64,000 nucleotides of DNA from Bacteroidota bacterium (lineage in GTDB: Bacteria > Bacteroidota > Bacteroidia > Bacteroidales > Prolixibacteraceae): contig JAJRSD010000021.1 in the NCBI GenBank assembly GCA_024278975.1, forward strand, positions 1-64,000. The letters are read 5' to 3'. Below, piece by piece: positions 34,183-43,969 of the stretch. Each line of letters opens with the position of its first letter. Position 1 is the first letter of the stretch. The translations under genes were made by a program, and so were the position numbers. The notes under the pieces are model-generated. The model was not told the DNA's origin and searched no databases. It saw nothing but the letters and a program-made list of their open reading frames with translations.

Positions 34183-35276
34183 ATGAAAATATTTATAATT
34201 TCTTTGTTGCTACTATCTGCATCAATTAATTTAATTGCCCAGTCGAATAAGGTAAACAGTGCCGATACAATAAAGTACAGCGCTGATATTGATGCTGTTT
34301 CTGACACAATCCCAAACATGGATCTTTTTGGTGAAGATATCCCAATGGATTTAACACTTAAATACGATATTACTTCGTTTATCAAAAATAAAGTTAAAGG
34401 CAAATATCTCGATGCAGAATTAATTGTTCAATACAAAGATTATTCGGCAACCAAAAATATTCGGCTTAAAGCACGCGGTAATAACAGAAGAGATCAATGT
34501 TTTTTTCCTCCAATTTATTTGAATTTTAAAACCTCTCCTATACAGAATACAGAATTAAAAGGCATAAAAAAATAAAGCTGGTTACGCACTGCTCCTCTTC
34601 AAAATCATATACCGGTTATATTTTAAAAGAGTATTTAGTTTATAAACTCTACAATATTTTAACCGATTACAGTTTTAGGGTTAAACTGTTAAACATGAAA
34701 TATATTGACACCGGGAAAAAGGAGCGCAATTATGAGCGGTTCGGAATTTTAATTGAACCACTGGATTTATTGATAAAACGTACAGAATCAATAGAGATAG
34801 AAGCTAATGTAATAAAAGCGACAGACGTTATTGAAGAAGAGGCAGATTTAGTTGCACTTTTTCAATATATGATTGGGAATACCGACTGGAGAATAAAAGT
34901 CGGGCACAACACAAAATTCATAAAATCGCTCACAAAAGTTACTCCCCAGGTTAGTCCGATACCCTATGATTTTGATTATGCAGGTTTTGTTGGAACACAC
35001 TATTCGCACCCACAAGAATGGACAAGTATTGAAAATGTGAGAGACAGGGAATATCTCGGCTATTGTAGAGATAACGACGAAGCGTATCTAAAAGTAATCA
35101 GAAAATTTATCGATAAAAAAGATGAAATTTTAGAAACAATAAACTCGTTTAACTACCTCGATGAACGAGAAAGAGAATCGCTGGTAAAATATATCGAGAG
35201 TTTTTATTCGCAAATAGAGGATACGAAAGATTTCTTATATATATTAAAAAACGAGTGTAGAGAAAACGACTTTTAA
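34183..35276 (+). pseudogene. CotH-like exported protein gene split by a frameshift at an A7 run
   Basis: Frame one (34183-34575) has a signal peptide and reads SATKNIRLKARGNNRRDQCF, ending FKTSPIQNTELKGIKK then TAA. A second frame joins without loss at 34572, IKLVTHCSSSKSYTGYILKE, and runs to 35276 with ALFQYMIGNTDWRIKVGHN and PIPYDFDYAGFVGTHYS, which resemble the catalytic features of CotH-like atypical kinases (NTDW, HN, DFD). The shift is at A7 (34566-34572), phased A AAA AAA before the TAA. It may be inactivated by loss of one A, or expressed by slippage. It precedes a DUF4956 gene, a known partner of CotH-type proteins. Confidence 0.7.
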
Positions 35277-35287
35277 TTTAAACTAAA

Positions 35288-35989
35288 ATGAATTTATTAC
35301 TAACTATTCCGGAAACAAGTATTTATATCAGCGGAGAAGCCTGGTTCGATTTTATAGTGCGGCTAATTGCAAATACAGTTTCACTATTTTTATTGATACG
35401 GTATATTTATTATCCGTATAACGGGCAATCAAAATTCCTGTTTATATTCTTCCTTACCGGGTTAATGATTTTTCTGATTTCATCGTCACTCGATAAAGTT
35501 ACGCTAAATATTGGTATGGCACTTGGTCTGTTTGCTATTTTTAGTATTATACGTTTTCGTACTCCATCTATTGAATTAAAGGAAATTACATATCTTTTTA
35601 TTTCTATTGGGCTGGCTGTTATAAATGGTTTAGTTGAGTTTAATGTTGCCAATTGGCTTGGATTGATAGTTGCCAATGTAATTATTTTAGGTGCTGCACT
35701 TTTTATGGAACATTATAAACCTAAATCAATTGTTTTGAAAAAATCGTTGATATTTTCTCCTTCAAATCTTAATGAGATTAGTACCGAGGAATTACTTATT
35801 AAGGATATAAAAAAAATAACCAATATTGATGTTTTTAAAGTTGAAGTTGTTAAAATTAATAAGAGTAAAAACGAGATAACCGCCTGGATATATTTTAAAA
35901 GTACAAAAAACATAGCTACTACATTATCTGACGAACCTGAAGATTTAAAGTCAGATTATTGGGAAAGTACTTACAGCAACGATTTTTAG
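35288..35989 (+). CDS. DUF4956-family membrane protein
   Basis: A 233-residue protein with four hydrophobic helices in the first 150 residues (FDFIVRLIANTVSLFLLIRY, FLFIFFLTGLMIFLISSS, NIGMALGLFAIFSIIRFRT, ITYLFISIGLAVINGLVEF) and a soluble C-terminal domain (TNIDVFKVEVVKINKSKNEI). The IGMALGLFAIFSIIRFRT segment is the family hallmark. DUF4956 proteins are found next to CotH-type kinase and VTC-domain genes and are suspected to work with them at the membrane. It starts 11 bases after the split CotH-like gene. Confidence 0.85.
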   Translation: MNLLLTIPETSIYISGEAWFDFIVRLIANTVSLFLLIRYIYYPYNGQSKFLFIFFLTGLMIFLISSSLDKVTLNIGMALGLFAIFSIIRFRTPSIELKEITYLFISIGLAVINGLVEFNVANWLGLIVANVIILGAALFMEHYKPKSIVLKKSLIFSPSNLNEISTEELLIKDIKKITNIDVFKVEVVKINKSKNEITAWIYFKSTKNIATTLSDEPEDLKSDYWESTYSNDF

Positions 35990-36054
35990 TGTGAATAAGA
36001 TTAAATGGGAATTTTGAGATCTTATAATAAGTTATTTTTTTATACTATTAGATT

Positions 36055-36482
36055 GTGATTAAAGAAACGTTGTCTGAAATTGAACAAAACAATAAGATAA
36101 ACAAGAATTTATTTCAGGGAAATATTACCAAAATAGAGGAAAATATTTTTGAAGTTGAGGGACTTCAAAAGGGCAATTATGATATTCAGGCAGTTCAGTA
36201 TGACAAATTGATAAGCAATAATCTGTATAACAGAATAATCCATCAGAACTAATACAGGAATTTGTAAGAATATTAAAGCCTGACGGACAACTTTTTCTTA
36301 CAAGTCTTTGTACCGACAGAAAATTGAGTGCTAAATATTTAAAACTACTGCACAAAAAAGGACACGTTGCAGAACCTCTAAATTCTGCAAAAATTAAAAA
36401 TATTATTGAACAGAACGGAATTAAAATTACCGGGTTCAGAGTTAAAGGCGGAATGGTTTATATTATGGGGAAAAAAATATAA
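36055..36482 (+). pseudogene. Methyltransferase gene missing its SAM-binding core
   Basis: From a GTG at 36055 one frame reads IEENIFEVEGLQKGNYDIQA and YDKLISNNLYNRIIHQN, then stops at 36252. The other frame, from about 36240 to 36482, reads ELIQEFVRILKPDGQLFLTS and IIEQNGIKITGFRVKGGMVY. The end of the first and start of the second match the N- and C-terminal parts of class I methyltransferases (NxLYNRIIW..., xRILKPGGxLxL). The middle part with the glycine-rich SAM motif is gone, and the join is out of frame. Parent substrate unknown. Confidence 0.65.
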
Positions 36483-36495
36483 CCAGATAAACGAT

Positions 36496-36768
36496 ATGAA
36501 TATTAAAAAGAAAATTATACAATATATTTTGATACTATTTCTGTTGGTTATTCTGTTCCTCTTTCTTCCTGTAATTTTCGATTGGTCGAAAGCAGGAACT
36601 TTTAACCCGACTTCTAAAGATATTTGGGAAGCCGTTTTTCTTGGGGTATTTACACCTTCGGTTATTATTTTATCACGAAAAGTTAAAAGCAATATTCTGT
36701 TTGTTTTACTTATTTTATTTATTGCTTCCGGTGTTTTAATGGCTGCAAAACTACTGTTTAACTGGTAA
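36496..36768 (+). CDS. Small membrane protein, unknown
   Basis: About 90 residues from the ATG at 36496 (MNIKKKIIQYILILFLLVIL); an upstream in-frame ATG at 36406 is inside the methyltransferase relic and is unlikely. Three hydrophobic segments are seen: ILILFLLVILFLFLPVIF, IWEAVFLGVFTPSVIIL and ILFVLLILFIASGVLMAAKL. The family is not recognised. Confidence 0.5.
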   Translation: MNIKKKIIQYILILFLLVILFLFLPVIFDWSKAGTFNPTSKDIWEAVFLGVFTPSVIILSRKVKSNILFVLLILFIASGVLMAAKLLFNW

Positions 36769-36801
36769 AACAAATTGAACTAAAAATCTCACTGACTGTT
36801 G

Positions 36802-36809
36802 TATCTTTG
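36802..36809 (+). promoter_or_regulatory. Candidate -7 element of rlmN
   Basis: TATCTTTG fits TAnnTTTG exactly and lies 15 bases before the rlmN start. The nearest TTG upstream (36775-36777) is 24 bases away, a little too far for a good -33 element. Confidence 0.45.
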
Positions 36810-36823
36810 TAAAAATTTGAATT

Positions 36824-37846
36824 ATGAAGGAGTCGTTATTCGGGAAAACATTGAATGAATTACAGGAGGTAGTTTTAGAACTTAAACTTCCAAAATTTAC
36901 AGCCAAACAAATTACCGACTGGCTTTACAAAAAACGGATTTCGTCGATTGACGAAATGAGCAACCTGTCGAAAAAAGCGAGGGAGCTGCTTAATGAAAAT
37001 TTTGAATTTGGATTATCTGCATCAACAAAAGTTCAGGAGAGTATCGATGGTACAAAAAAATATCTTTTCCCAACTATTCAAAATAAATTTATAGAAACGG
37101 CTATGATTCCCGACCGTGAGCGAAAAACAGTTTGTGTAAGTTCGCAGGTTGGTTGTAAAATGGGCTGCCTCTTTTGTTTTACTGCAAAACAGGGTTTTCA
37201 GGGTCAGCTTTCGGCAGGCGAAATTCTAAATCAGATTAAAAGTATCGACGAAGTTGATGAGGTTTCGAACATCGTTTATATGGGAATGGGCGAACCGTTC
37301 GATAATTTGGATGAGGTTTTAAAAAGTCTCGAAATACTGACTTCGGAGTGGGGATTCGCAATGAGCCCGCGACGGATTACCGTATCAACAATCGGAATAA
37401 TTCCGGGCATGTTAACTTTCCTCGAAAAAAGCGAGGCACACTTGGCGGTTAGTCTGCACACACCTTTTCACGAAGAGCGACAAAAATTAATGCCCGCCGA
37501 AATTGCCTACCCAATTGAAGATGTTGTAACCGAAATTAAAAGCTGGGATTTTGGCAGGCAACGCCGAATTTCGTTCGAATATATTTTATTCGAAGGTTTA
37601 AACGATTCTGAAAAGCATATTAACGAACTGGTGCGATTATTAAACGGACTGAAATGTCGTATTAACCTTATACGGTTTCATCCTGTTCCGGGAACTCCGC
37701 TAAAAAGCCCCAACGAAAATATCATACAAAAATTTAAAGAAAAACTTACTAGCAGAGGAATTTACACAACAGTGCGTGCATCGCGCGGCGAAGATATTTA
37801 TGCTGCCTGCGGACTCCTTTCTACAAAGGAACTGGTCTCCTCCTAA
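36824..37846 (+). CDS. rlmN: 23S rRNA (adenine(2503)-C2)-methyltransferase
   Basis: A 340-residue radical-SAM enzyme that methylates A2503 of 23S rRNA (and A37 of some tRNAs). The 4Fe-4S cluster motif CxxxCxxC is in VGCKMGCLFCFTAKQG (about residues 110-117). The methyl-carrying cysteine is in YAACGLLSTK near the C-terminus. Others are IVYMGMGEPFDNLDEV and ISFEYILFEGLNDSEKHI. The start MKESLFGKTLNELQEVVLEL is normal. The stop is directly followed by the transposase fragment at 37847, so the extreme C-terminus (ELVSS) might have been altered by that insertion. Confidence 0.95.
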   Translation: MKESLFGKTLNELQEVVLELKLPKFTAKQITDWLYKKRISSIDEMSNLSKKARELLNENFEFGLSASTKVQESIDGTKKYLFPTIQNKFIETAMIPDRERKTVCVSSQVGCKMGCLFCFTAKQGFQGQLSAGEILNQIKSIDEVDEVSNIVYMGMGEPFDNLDEVLKSLEILTSEWGFAMSPRRITVSTIGIIPGMLTFLEKSEAHLAVSLHTPFHEERQKLMPAEIAYPIEDVVTEIKSWDFGRQRRISFEYILFEGLNDSEKHINELVRLLNGLKCRINLIRFHPVPGTPLKSPNENIIQKFKEKLTSRGIYTTVRASRGEDIYAACGLLSTKELVSS

Positions 37847-38599
37847 CCTGCCCCAATACTATACTATTTATATGAAGGGAAAGATGATTGTTTCCTTCAC
37901 GTGAAGAGCAGTCAAAAAAAGAAGAAAGAACAATCTATTGATGAAAAACTTACTGTTAGATTAGAGGCTCAATTACAAGACATAAAAGACAAATTACCAA
38001 ACCCCAGAGCCCTGAAAAAAACAGAAAAAGTACACGAAAAAGTCGGCAAAATAAAAGCAAAACTATCCAGAGTAGGTTGGCTATATAATATTAAATATAC
38101 CGAAAACAAAGAAAAAGGCATTGTTACAGATATTATATGGAAGCGCATAAAAGAGAGGGAAAAACCAAAGGGTGAATATTTTTTAAGATATACCAAAACG
38201 ACTGTATCAGAGAATGATGTATGGCAGGTTTATAACCTTATAAGAGAAGTAGAAGCTGTATTTAGATGTTTAAAAACCGACTTAGATATAAGACCAATAT
38301 ATCATCAAATAGATGAATTTATTGAACCGCATATTTGGCTCGGAATTACTACTTATCAAATTGTTAATTACATAAAAACAACATTAAAAGATAATGATAT
38401 AAACTATAGCTGGACTACAATAGTGCAGAAAATGAAAACAATGCAATCATCAATTGTTAGTGTAAACAACAGTAACAACGAAAAAATATACGTTAAACTA
38501 TGCAGCAGGCCAACCGCCGACCAAATAAGAATATTTGATGCACTTAATTTCAAGCACAGACCTTTTGTAAGAAAAACAAAAGTTGTCCCCCAATTGTAA
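37847..38599 (+). mobile_element. IS1634-like (IS4 superfamily) transposase fragment
   Basis: An open frame from the rlmN stop onward reads LYEGKDDCFLHVKSSQKKKK and later WLYNIKYTENKEKGIVTDII, then VWQVYNLIREVEAVFRCLKT. The last part, with its YxxIRxVEAxFRxLK arrangement, is the C-terminal catalytic Y-(2)-R-(3)-E-(6)-K signature of IS4-type DDE transposases. It finishes at RPFVRKTKVVPQL. The N-terminal half with the first two catalytic aspartates is missing, so it is not active. A GTG at 37901 could start a 232-residue product but has no meaning as a gene. No terminal inverted repeat was found in the following 270 bases. Confidence 0.8.
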
Positions 38600-38872
38600 A
38601 AACTAAAATTAACCGTGCCTGTATATCAGTGGTTTATGGTTAATGATTTACAAGTTGGGTTAAGAAAATGATGAGCAGATAAAAACACAAAACTCAAGTT
38701 GAATTTATAAAACTTACCCTATTTTGTGGTTTTTAAAAAGTGTGCTAGTGCTATCGCTCAATTTAGGTATTAATTGCCGAGTCAGGATGTCTGAAATTAC
38801 TAATACAGCAATCAGCATAATAAATATTACGATAGTACTCTGCCTCCTGTCTTCACTCTTCTTTTTTCTCCC

Positions 38873-39790
38873 CTATTTTATCTCCTCCAAATTATAAGGC
38901 GTTTCCTGATAAACATAGTAATTCAACCAGTTGGCAAAAAACAAGTTTGCAGTTGAACGCCATCGCATTTGCGGAGTATTTTCTGAATTATTATTCGGAT
39001 AGTAATTTTCAGGAATTTCTATGGGAAGATTTTTTGCTTTATCGCGTTTGTATTCTGCGTCTAAAGTATCGCGCGAATATTCAGAATGACCGGTAATAAA
39101 AAGCTGCTTCCCGTTTTTTGCTTTTACAATAGTAACTCCCGACTCTTCTGAGGTAGCAACAACTTTCAGTGTTTCTACTTTTTTAATATCCTTCTCCCTT
39201 ATTTCGGTGTGACGTGAATGTGGAATATAAAAAACATCGTCGAATCCTCTGAAAATTGGTAATTTGGGGTGAGATAATTTATGTTCGAATACTCCGAACA
39301 TTTTCTTTTTTAGCGGATATTTAGGCACTTTGTAATAATGAAAAAGAGCTGCCTGTGCTGCCCAGCAAATAAACAAAGTTGATGTTACATTATGTTCTGC
39401 CCAGTCGAGAATTTGCTTCAGTTCATCCCAATAAGTTACCTCCTCGTACTCAAGTTTTTCAACAGGCGCACCGGTAATAATCATTCCATCGTACTTTTTG
39501 TTATTCAATTCATCGAAAGTTCGATAAAACGCTTTCATATGTTCCGATGGAGTGTTTTTGGGAGTGTGCCCTTTTATTTTCAGAAAATCAATTTCAATTT
39601 GAAGTGGGGAATTTGAAAGTAATCGCAACAAATCAGTTTCGGTTGAAATTTTCAGGGGCATCAAATTCAGGATAATAATTTTTAACGGACGAATATCCTG
39701 CTTAGTTGCCTGAGACTCGTTCATTACAAAAATATTTTCCTCGCGAAGCAGTTTTACTGCCGGTAATTTATCAGGAATATTTAATGGCAT
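38873..39790 (-). CDS. metA: Homoserine O-acyltransferase MetA, predicted acetyl-CoA type
   Basis: A 305-residue enzyme of the MetA family that activates homoserine for methionine synthesis. The catalytic Cys142 is in LFICWAAQAALF and the catalytic His in FITGHSEYSRDTLDAEY. The substrate-determining position is Glu111 (TGAPVEKLEYEEV). In E. coli MetA this is Gly (succinyl-CoA), while in Bacillus cereus MetA it is Glu, reported to give acetyl-CoA specificity. So the enzyme probably makes O-acetylhomoserine, which fits the adjacent O-acetylhomoserine sulfhydrylase gene 164 bases upstream on the same strand. The name homoserine O-succinyltransferase would mislead. Confidence 0.93.
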   Translation of the reverse strand: MPLNIPDKLPAVKLLREENIFVMNESQATKQDIRPLKIIILNLMPLKISTETDLLRLLSNSPLQIEIDFLKIKGHTPKNTPSEHMKAFYRTFDELNNKKYDGMIITGAPVEKLEYEEVTYWDELKQILDWAEHNVTSTLFICWAAQAALFHYYKVPKYPLKKKMFGVFEHKLSHPKLPIFRGFDDVFYIPHSRHTEIREKDIKKVETLKVVATSEESGVTIVKAKNGKQLFITGHSEYSRDTLDAEYKRDKAKNLPIEIPENYYPNNNSENTPQMRWRSTANLFFANWLNYYVYQETPYNLEEIK

Positions 39791-39851
39791 ATTTTAGTAT
39801 TTAGATTTTTAGTATTTAGTAAATAGTAGAAAGTTCTGAGTAACTTAAAAA

Positions 39852-39912
39852 CGTCATGCTGAATTTATTTCAGCATCAAATAGATAGATTTCGAATCAAG
39901 TTCGGAATGACG
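39852..39912. repeat. Nested palindromic repeat between metA and metY
   Basis: Inner 8-bp stem ATGCTGAA/TTCAGCAT (39856-39863 and 39869-39876), outer CGTCAT at 39852-39857 with ATGACG at 39907-39912. The phrase CGTCATGCTGAATTTATTTC resembles an abundant intergenic repeat of this phylum. It lies between two genes of one pathway on the same strand, so it may affect transcription between them. Confidence 0.5.
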
Positions 39913-39954
39913 CTCAAATATTACAACTCACAACTTTCTACTTTTTACTTCTCA

Positions 39955-41271
<1,317 letters not shown>

Positions 41272-41312
41272 TTATTAATAATCGTTTTGTTGTTGTTCTT
41301 GTTGCACCCCTC

Positions 41313-41353
41313 TGTCCAACAAGAAGTTGGACATCTCCCCTCGATGAGGGGAG
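41313..41353. repeat. Two adjacent palindromes between aspartokinase and metY
   Basis: TGTCCAAC/GTTGGACA (41313-41320 and 41326-41333) and CTCCCCTC/GAGGGGAG (41335-41342 and 41346-41353), each an 8-bp perfect stem with a loop of three to five bases. There is no T-run after either on the minus strand. Similar CCCCTC...GAGGGG cassettes are, from memory, frequent intergenic repeats in Bacteroidota. Confidence 0.55.
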
Positions 41354-41365
41354 AAAAGAAAAAAA

Positions 41366-42691
41366 TCAGAAGAATGCTTTATAAATTTCACGAACACTTT
41401 TTTCTTTATCCGAGCTTTTTACAACGAGATAGCTTGCCAGGTCTGAAGCACCGGAGCCGCTCAGCAGAACATTAATTTTATTGCTGGCAACAGCACTAAA
41501 TATTTTTGCCGAAACTCCATAATTAGACTGCATACCATGTCCAACAATTCCAATTAACGAAACATCTTTTTCAAGCGATATCTCTTTAACAGATGAAAAT
41601 CCAAGTTGCTGAATCAGTTTCAGTGCTTTATCTCCAATATGTTTGCCAAGCACCAAATTTATTGATGTTTGCGAAGTAATCACTGATTTAATATTTATTC
41701 CGGCATCGTTTAATTGTGTTGTTACTTTTGCCAAGATACCGGGTTTTAATCCAACTCCCGGACCGTCCAGTTTCAACAACGAAATATCGTCGGAGCAAGC
41801 AACACTTTTTACAATCTGCATCTCAACAAATGTTTCGGTATTTATTATTGTTTCAATACTCCCGTCAGAAGTTGAAGAGTTGATTACCTGAATTGGAATA
41901 TGTTTTTGCTCCAACGGTTCAACGGTTCGTGGATGAAACGAATAGTGCTCGAAATATGCCAGTTCACTTGCTTCGGAATATGTTAGTCTTTTTATTACCG
42001 GTGGCGTTGAAACAATTTCCGGATCGGCTCGTTGAAAGTCGTTATCCAAATCCCAAAGTTCCAGATTATTTGCACCAAGTTCGCTTGTTAAAAATGCCGC
42101 AGTATAATCTGCTGCCGATTTTCCAGTTCGCGAGACTCTCCCATTTTCAGTAATTCCATACGAACCGGGAATAATTAAAATAGATTCCGTAAGTTTCGAA
42201 ATAGCTTTTTTATTTACTGAAATAAAAGTTGAATTACCATAATCAGCGGTGGTTATCAGCCCAATCTCTTCCGGTAAAATTACTTTTACTTTACGAGTAA
42301 TCTTACTCCACTGAATTTTTAAAATCTCAACCGAAAGTTTTTCACTAAAACTTAAAATCTGGTCTTTTAACGATGGCGAATAATCTCCGATTAAAGCAAC
42401 ACCTTTTAACAGGTTTCCGAGTTGCTCAGCCAATTGTTGAAACTCAGAAGTTATTTTCTCTCCTGTTTTTTCATCAAAAACAGAATTGAGTTTAACCCTC
42501 AACTTTTCGGTATCGATATTCTTTTGAAATACATTAATTATACTTTGCTCTATAATCTCAAGAAGTTCAGGAATTGCTGAAACTACAACAAACTTTCGTT
42601 CATCGCTTTTTTGAAGAAAATGATTTAGATTTTGAATTGATTTGGAGTTGCCAATATGACTACCACCTAACCGAATAACTTTATTCGACAT
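41366..42691 (-). CDS. Aspartate kinase-like protein with altered active-site motifs
   Basis: A 441-residue aspartokinase-family protein with an N-terminal kinase domain and C-terminal ACT domains (SLLKLDGPGVGLKPGILAKV and VSLIGIVGHGMQSNYGVSAK). The usual KFGGTSVG start is RLGGSHIG (Arg7 replacing the ATP-contacting Lys). The usual TTLGRGGSDYTA stretch is SRTGKSAADYTA. ITTADYGNSTF, WDLDNDFQRADPEIV and ELAYFEHYSFHPRTVEP are recognisable. It heads the aspartokinase-metY-metA order, where it would make aspartyl phosphate for homoserine and methionine. Given the changed motifs, reduced activity or a regulatory role is possible. No dehydrogenase domain is fused to it. Confidence 0.8.
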   Translation of the reverse strand: MSNKVIRLGGSHIGNSKSIQNLNHFLQKSDERKFVVVSAIPELLEIIEQSIINVFQKNIDTEKLRVKLNSVFDEKTGEKITSEFQQLAEQLGNLLKGVALIGDYSPSLKDQILSFSEKLSVEILKIQWSKITRKVKVILPEEIGLITTADYGNSTFISVNKKAISKLTESILIIPGSYGITENGRVSRTGKSAADYTAAFLTSELGANNLELWDLDNDFQRADPEIVSTPPVIKRLTYSEASELAYFEHYSFHPRTVEPLEQKHIPIQVINSSTSDGSIETIINTETFVEMQIVKSVACSDDISLLKLDGPGVGLKPGILAKVTTQLNDAGINIKSVITSQTSINLVLGKHIGDKALKLIQQLGFSSVKEISLEKDVSLIGIVGHGMQSNYGVSAKIFSAVASNKINVLLSGSGASDLASYLVVKSSDKEKSVREIYKAFF

Positions 42692-42741
42692 AAATTATAC
42701 TTTGAAAATTTTGAATTGGAAAAAATGTTCGTGACAAATGT

Positions 42742-42834
42742 GCCTTCATTCAACAGATAACCATCGAAAGAAGGCTAGCGCATAAACATAAAATACGACG
42801 ACAACATGAATTTAGCACAACATTGAAATGTCGT
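42742..42834 (-). promoter_or_regulatory. Structured leader upstream of the methionine operon (candidate)
   Basis: The minus-strand RNA can form a hairpin GCCTTC/GAAGGC with an inner GAA/TTC pair (42742-42775), and upstream a hairpin ACGACATT/AATGTTGT (42834-42827 with 42824-42817). The 5' arm of the second, ACGACA, can instead pair with TGTCGT at 42803-42798, giving alternative folds. Such switching would be expected of an attenuator or riboswitch for methionine or SAM. I could not match it to SAM-I or SAM-II consensus features, so this remains a weak call. Confidence 0.3.
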
Positions 42835-43051
42835 GGTCTTTAAAGAAGTATTTCTAAATTCTAAATTCATTTTCTCGATTTTGTATGGCACAAATATATA
42901 TTGAATTTTTAAATATCCAAATTTATTTGTAATGAGTTTAAATAAAAATTAATATTTGACCTGAATTGAGCAATATTCGATTTTAAAAGTTAATAAAGCA
43001 CAAAATCAAACACAATTGAATACAAACTATTTAATTATATTTACACTTAAT

Positions 43052-43059
43052 TAGTTTTG
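43052..43059 (+). promoter_or_regulatory. Candidate promoter of fabI
   Basis: TAGTTTTG fits TAnnTTTG and has TTTA 18 bases upstream as a near match to TTTG. The fabI start is 31 bases downstream. The rest of the region back to 42840 is AT-rich and shows no gene. Confidence 0.5.
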
Positions 43060-43090
43060 CACTCAAAAATATTCAAAAAAAAAATAAAGC

Positions 43091-43963
43091 ATGGGTAATA
43101 ATTTATTGAAAGGAAAAAGAGGGATAATTTTTGGAGCTTTAAATCCTGATTCTATTGCCTGGAAAGTGGCTGAGCGAGCATACGAAGAGGGAGCAACGAT
43201 GACACTTACCAATGTTGCAGTTGCGCTTAGAATGGGCGAAACACAAAAACTTGCAGAAAAGTTAAACACCGAAGTAATAAGTGCAGATGCCACAAACGTT
43301 GACGACCTGAATAATTTATTTATTAAATCGATGGAGCTTTTGGGTGGTAAAATCGACTTTGTTTTACACTCAATCGGTATGTCGCCAAATGTAAGAAAAG
43401 AGCGTCATTACAGCGACTTGAATTATAGTTACTTAGATAAAACGCTCGATGTTTCGGCAGTTTCGTTTCATAAAGTATTACAAACTGCCCGGAAATTAGA
43501 TGCAATTAACGAATGGGGTTCTGTTATTGCTTTATCTTACGTTGCAGCACAGCGTACATTTTTTGGGTATAACGACATGGCCGATGCAAAATCGTTGCTC
43601 GAGTCGATTGCCAGAAGTTTTGGGTATATTTATGGAAGAGAACGGCGGGTGAGAATAAATACTATTTCGCAATCTCCAACGCTAACTACAGCCGGAAGTG
43701 GTGTAAAAGGGTTCGACAGATTACTTGATTTTTCGGAAAGAATGTCGCCACTCGGAAATGCAACCGGCGATGAATGTGCCGATTATTGCATTACACTTTT
43801 TTCTGATCTGACAAAGAAAGTTACAATGCAAAACCTTTTCCACGATGGTGGATTTTCGAATATGGGAATGAGTTTAAGCGTTCTTCAGCAATACGAAAAA
43901 GGTCTGGTTCATGACGAAAAATATGGACAGGATTCTGAAGCTAAAGATCATAGTTTCGATTAA
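43091..43963 (+). CDS. fabI: Enoyl-[acyl-carrier-protein] reductase (NADH)
   Basis: A 290-residue short-chain dehydrogenase that does the last reduction of fatty-acid elongation. The cofactor region reads KGKRGIIFGALNPDSIAWKV, then DFVLHSIGMSPNVRKERHY. The catalytic Tyr-x6-Lys is in FFGYNDMADAKSLLESI. The end, MQNLFHDGGFSNMGMSL, is typical. The FabI form with MSP after the SIG motif is common in Bacteroidota. It stands alone and ends seven bases before the transposase fragment on the other strand. Confidence 0.92.
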   Translation: MGNNLLKGKRGIIFGALNPDSIAWKVAERAYEEGATMTLTNVAVALRMGETQKLAEKLNTEVISADATNVDDLNNLFIKSMELLGGKIDFVLHSIGMSPNVRKERHYSDLNYSYLDKTLDVSAVSFHKVLQTARKLDAINEWGSVIALSYVAAQRTFFGYNDMADAKSLLESIARSFGYIYGRERRVRINTISQSPTLTTAGSGVKGFDRLLDFSERMSPLGNATGDECADYCITLFSDLTKKVTMQNLFHDGGFSNMGMSLSVLQQYEKGLVHDEKYGQDSEAKDHSFD

Positions 43964-43969
43964 TCAGAA

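Noticed and set aside
42720-42900. SAM-I or SAM-II riboswitch before the methionine operon
   Set aside because: No conserved SAM-I core or SAM-II pseudoknot arrangement could be found. A GCTAAA string is present but not in the right place.
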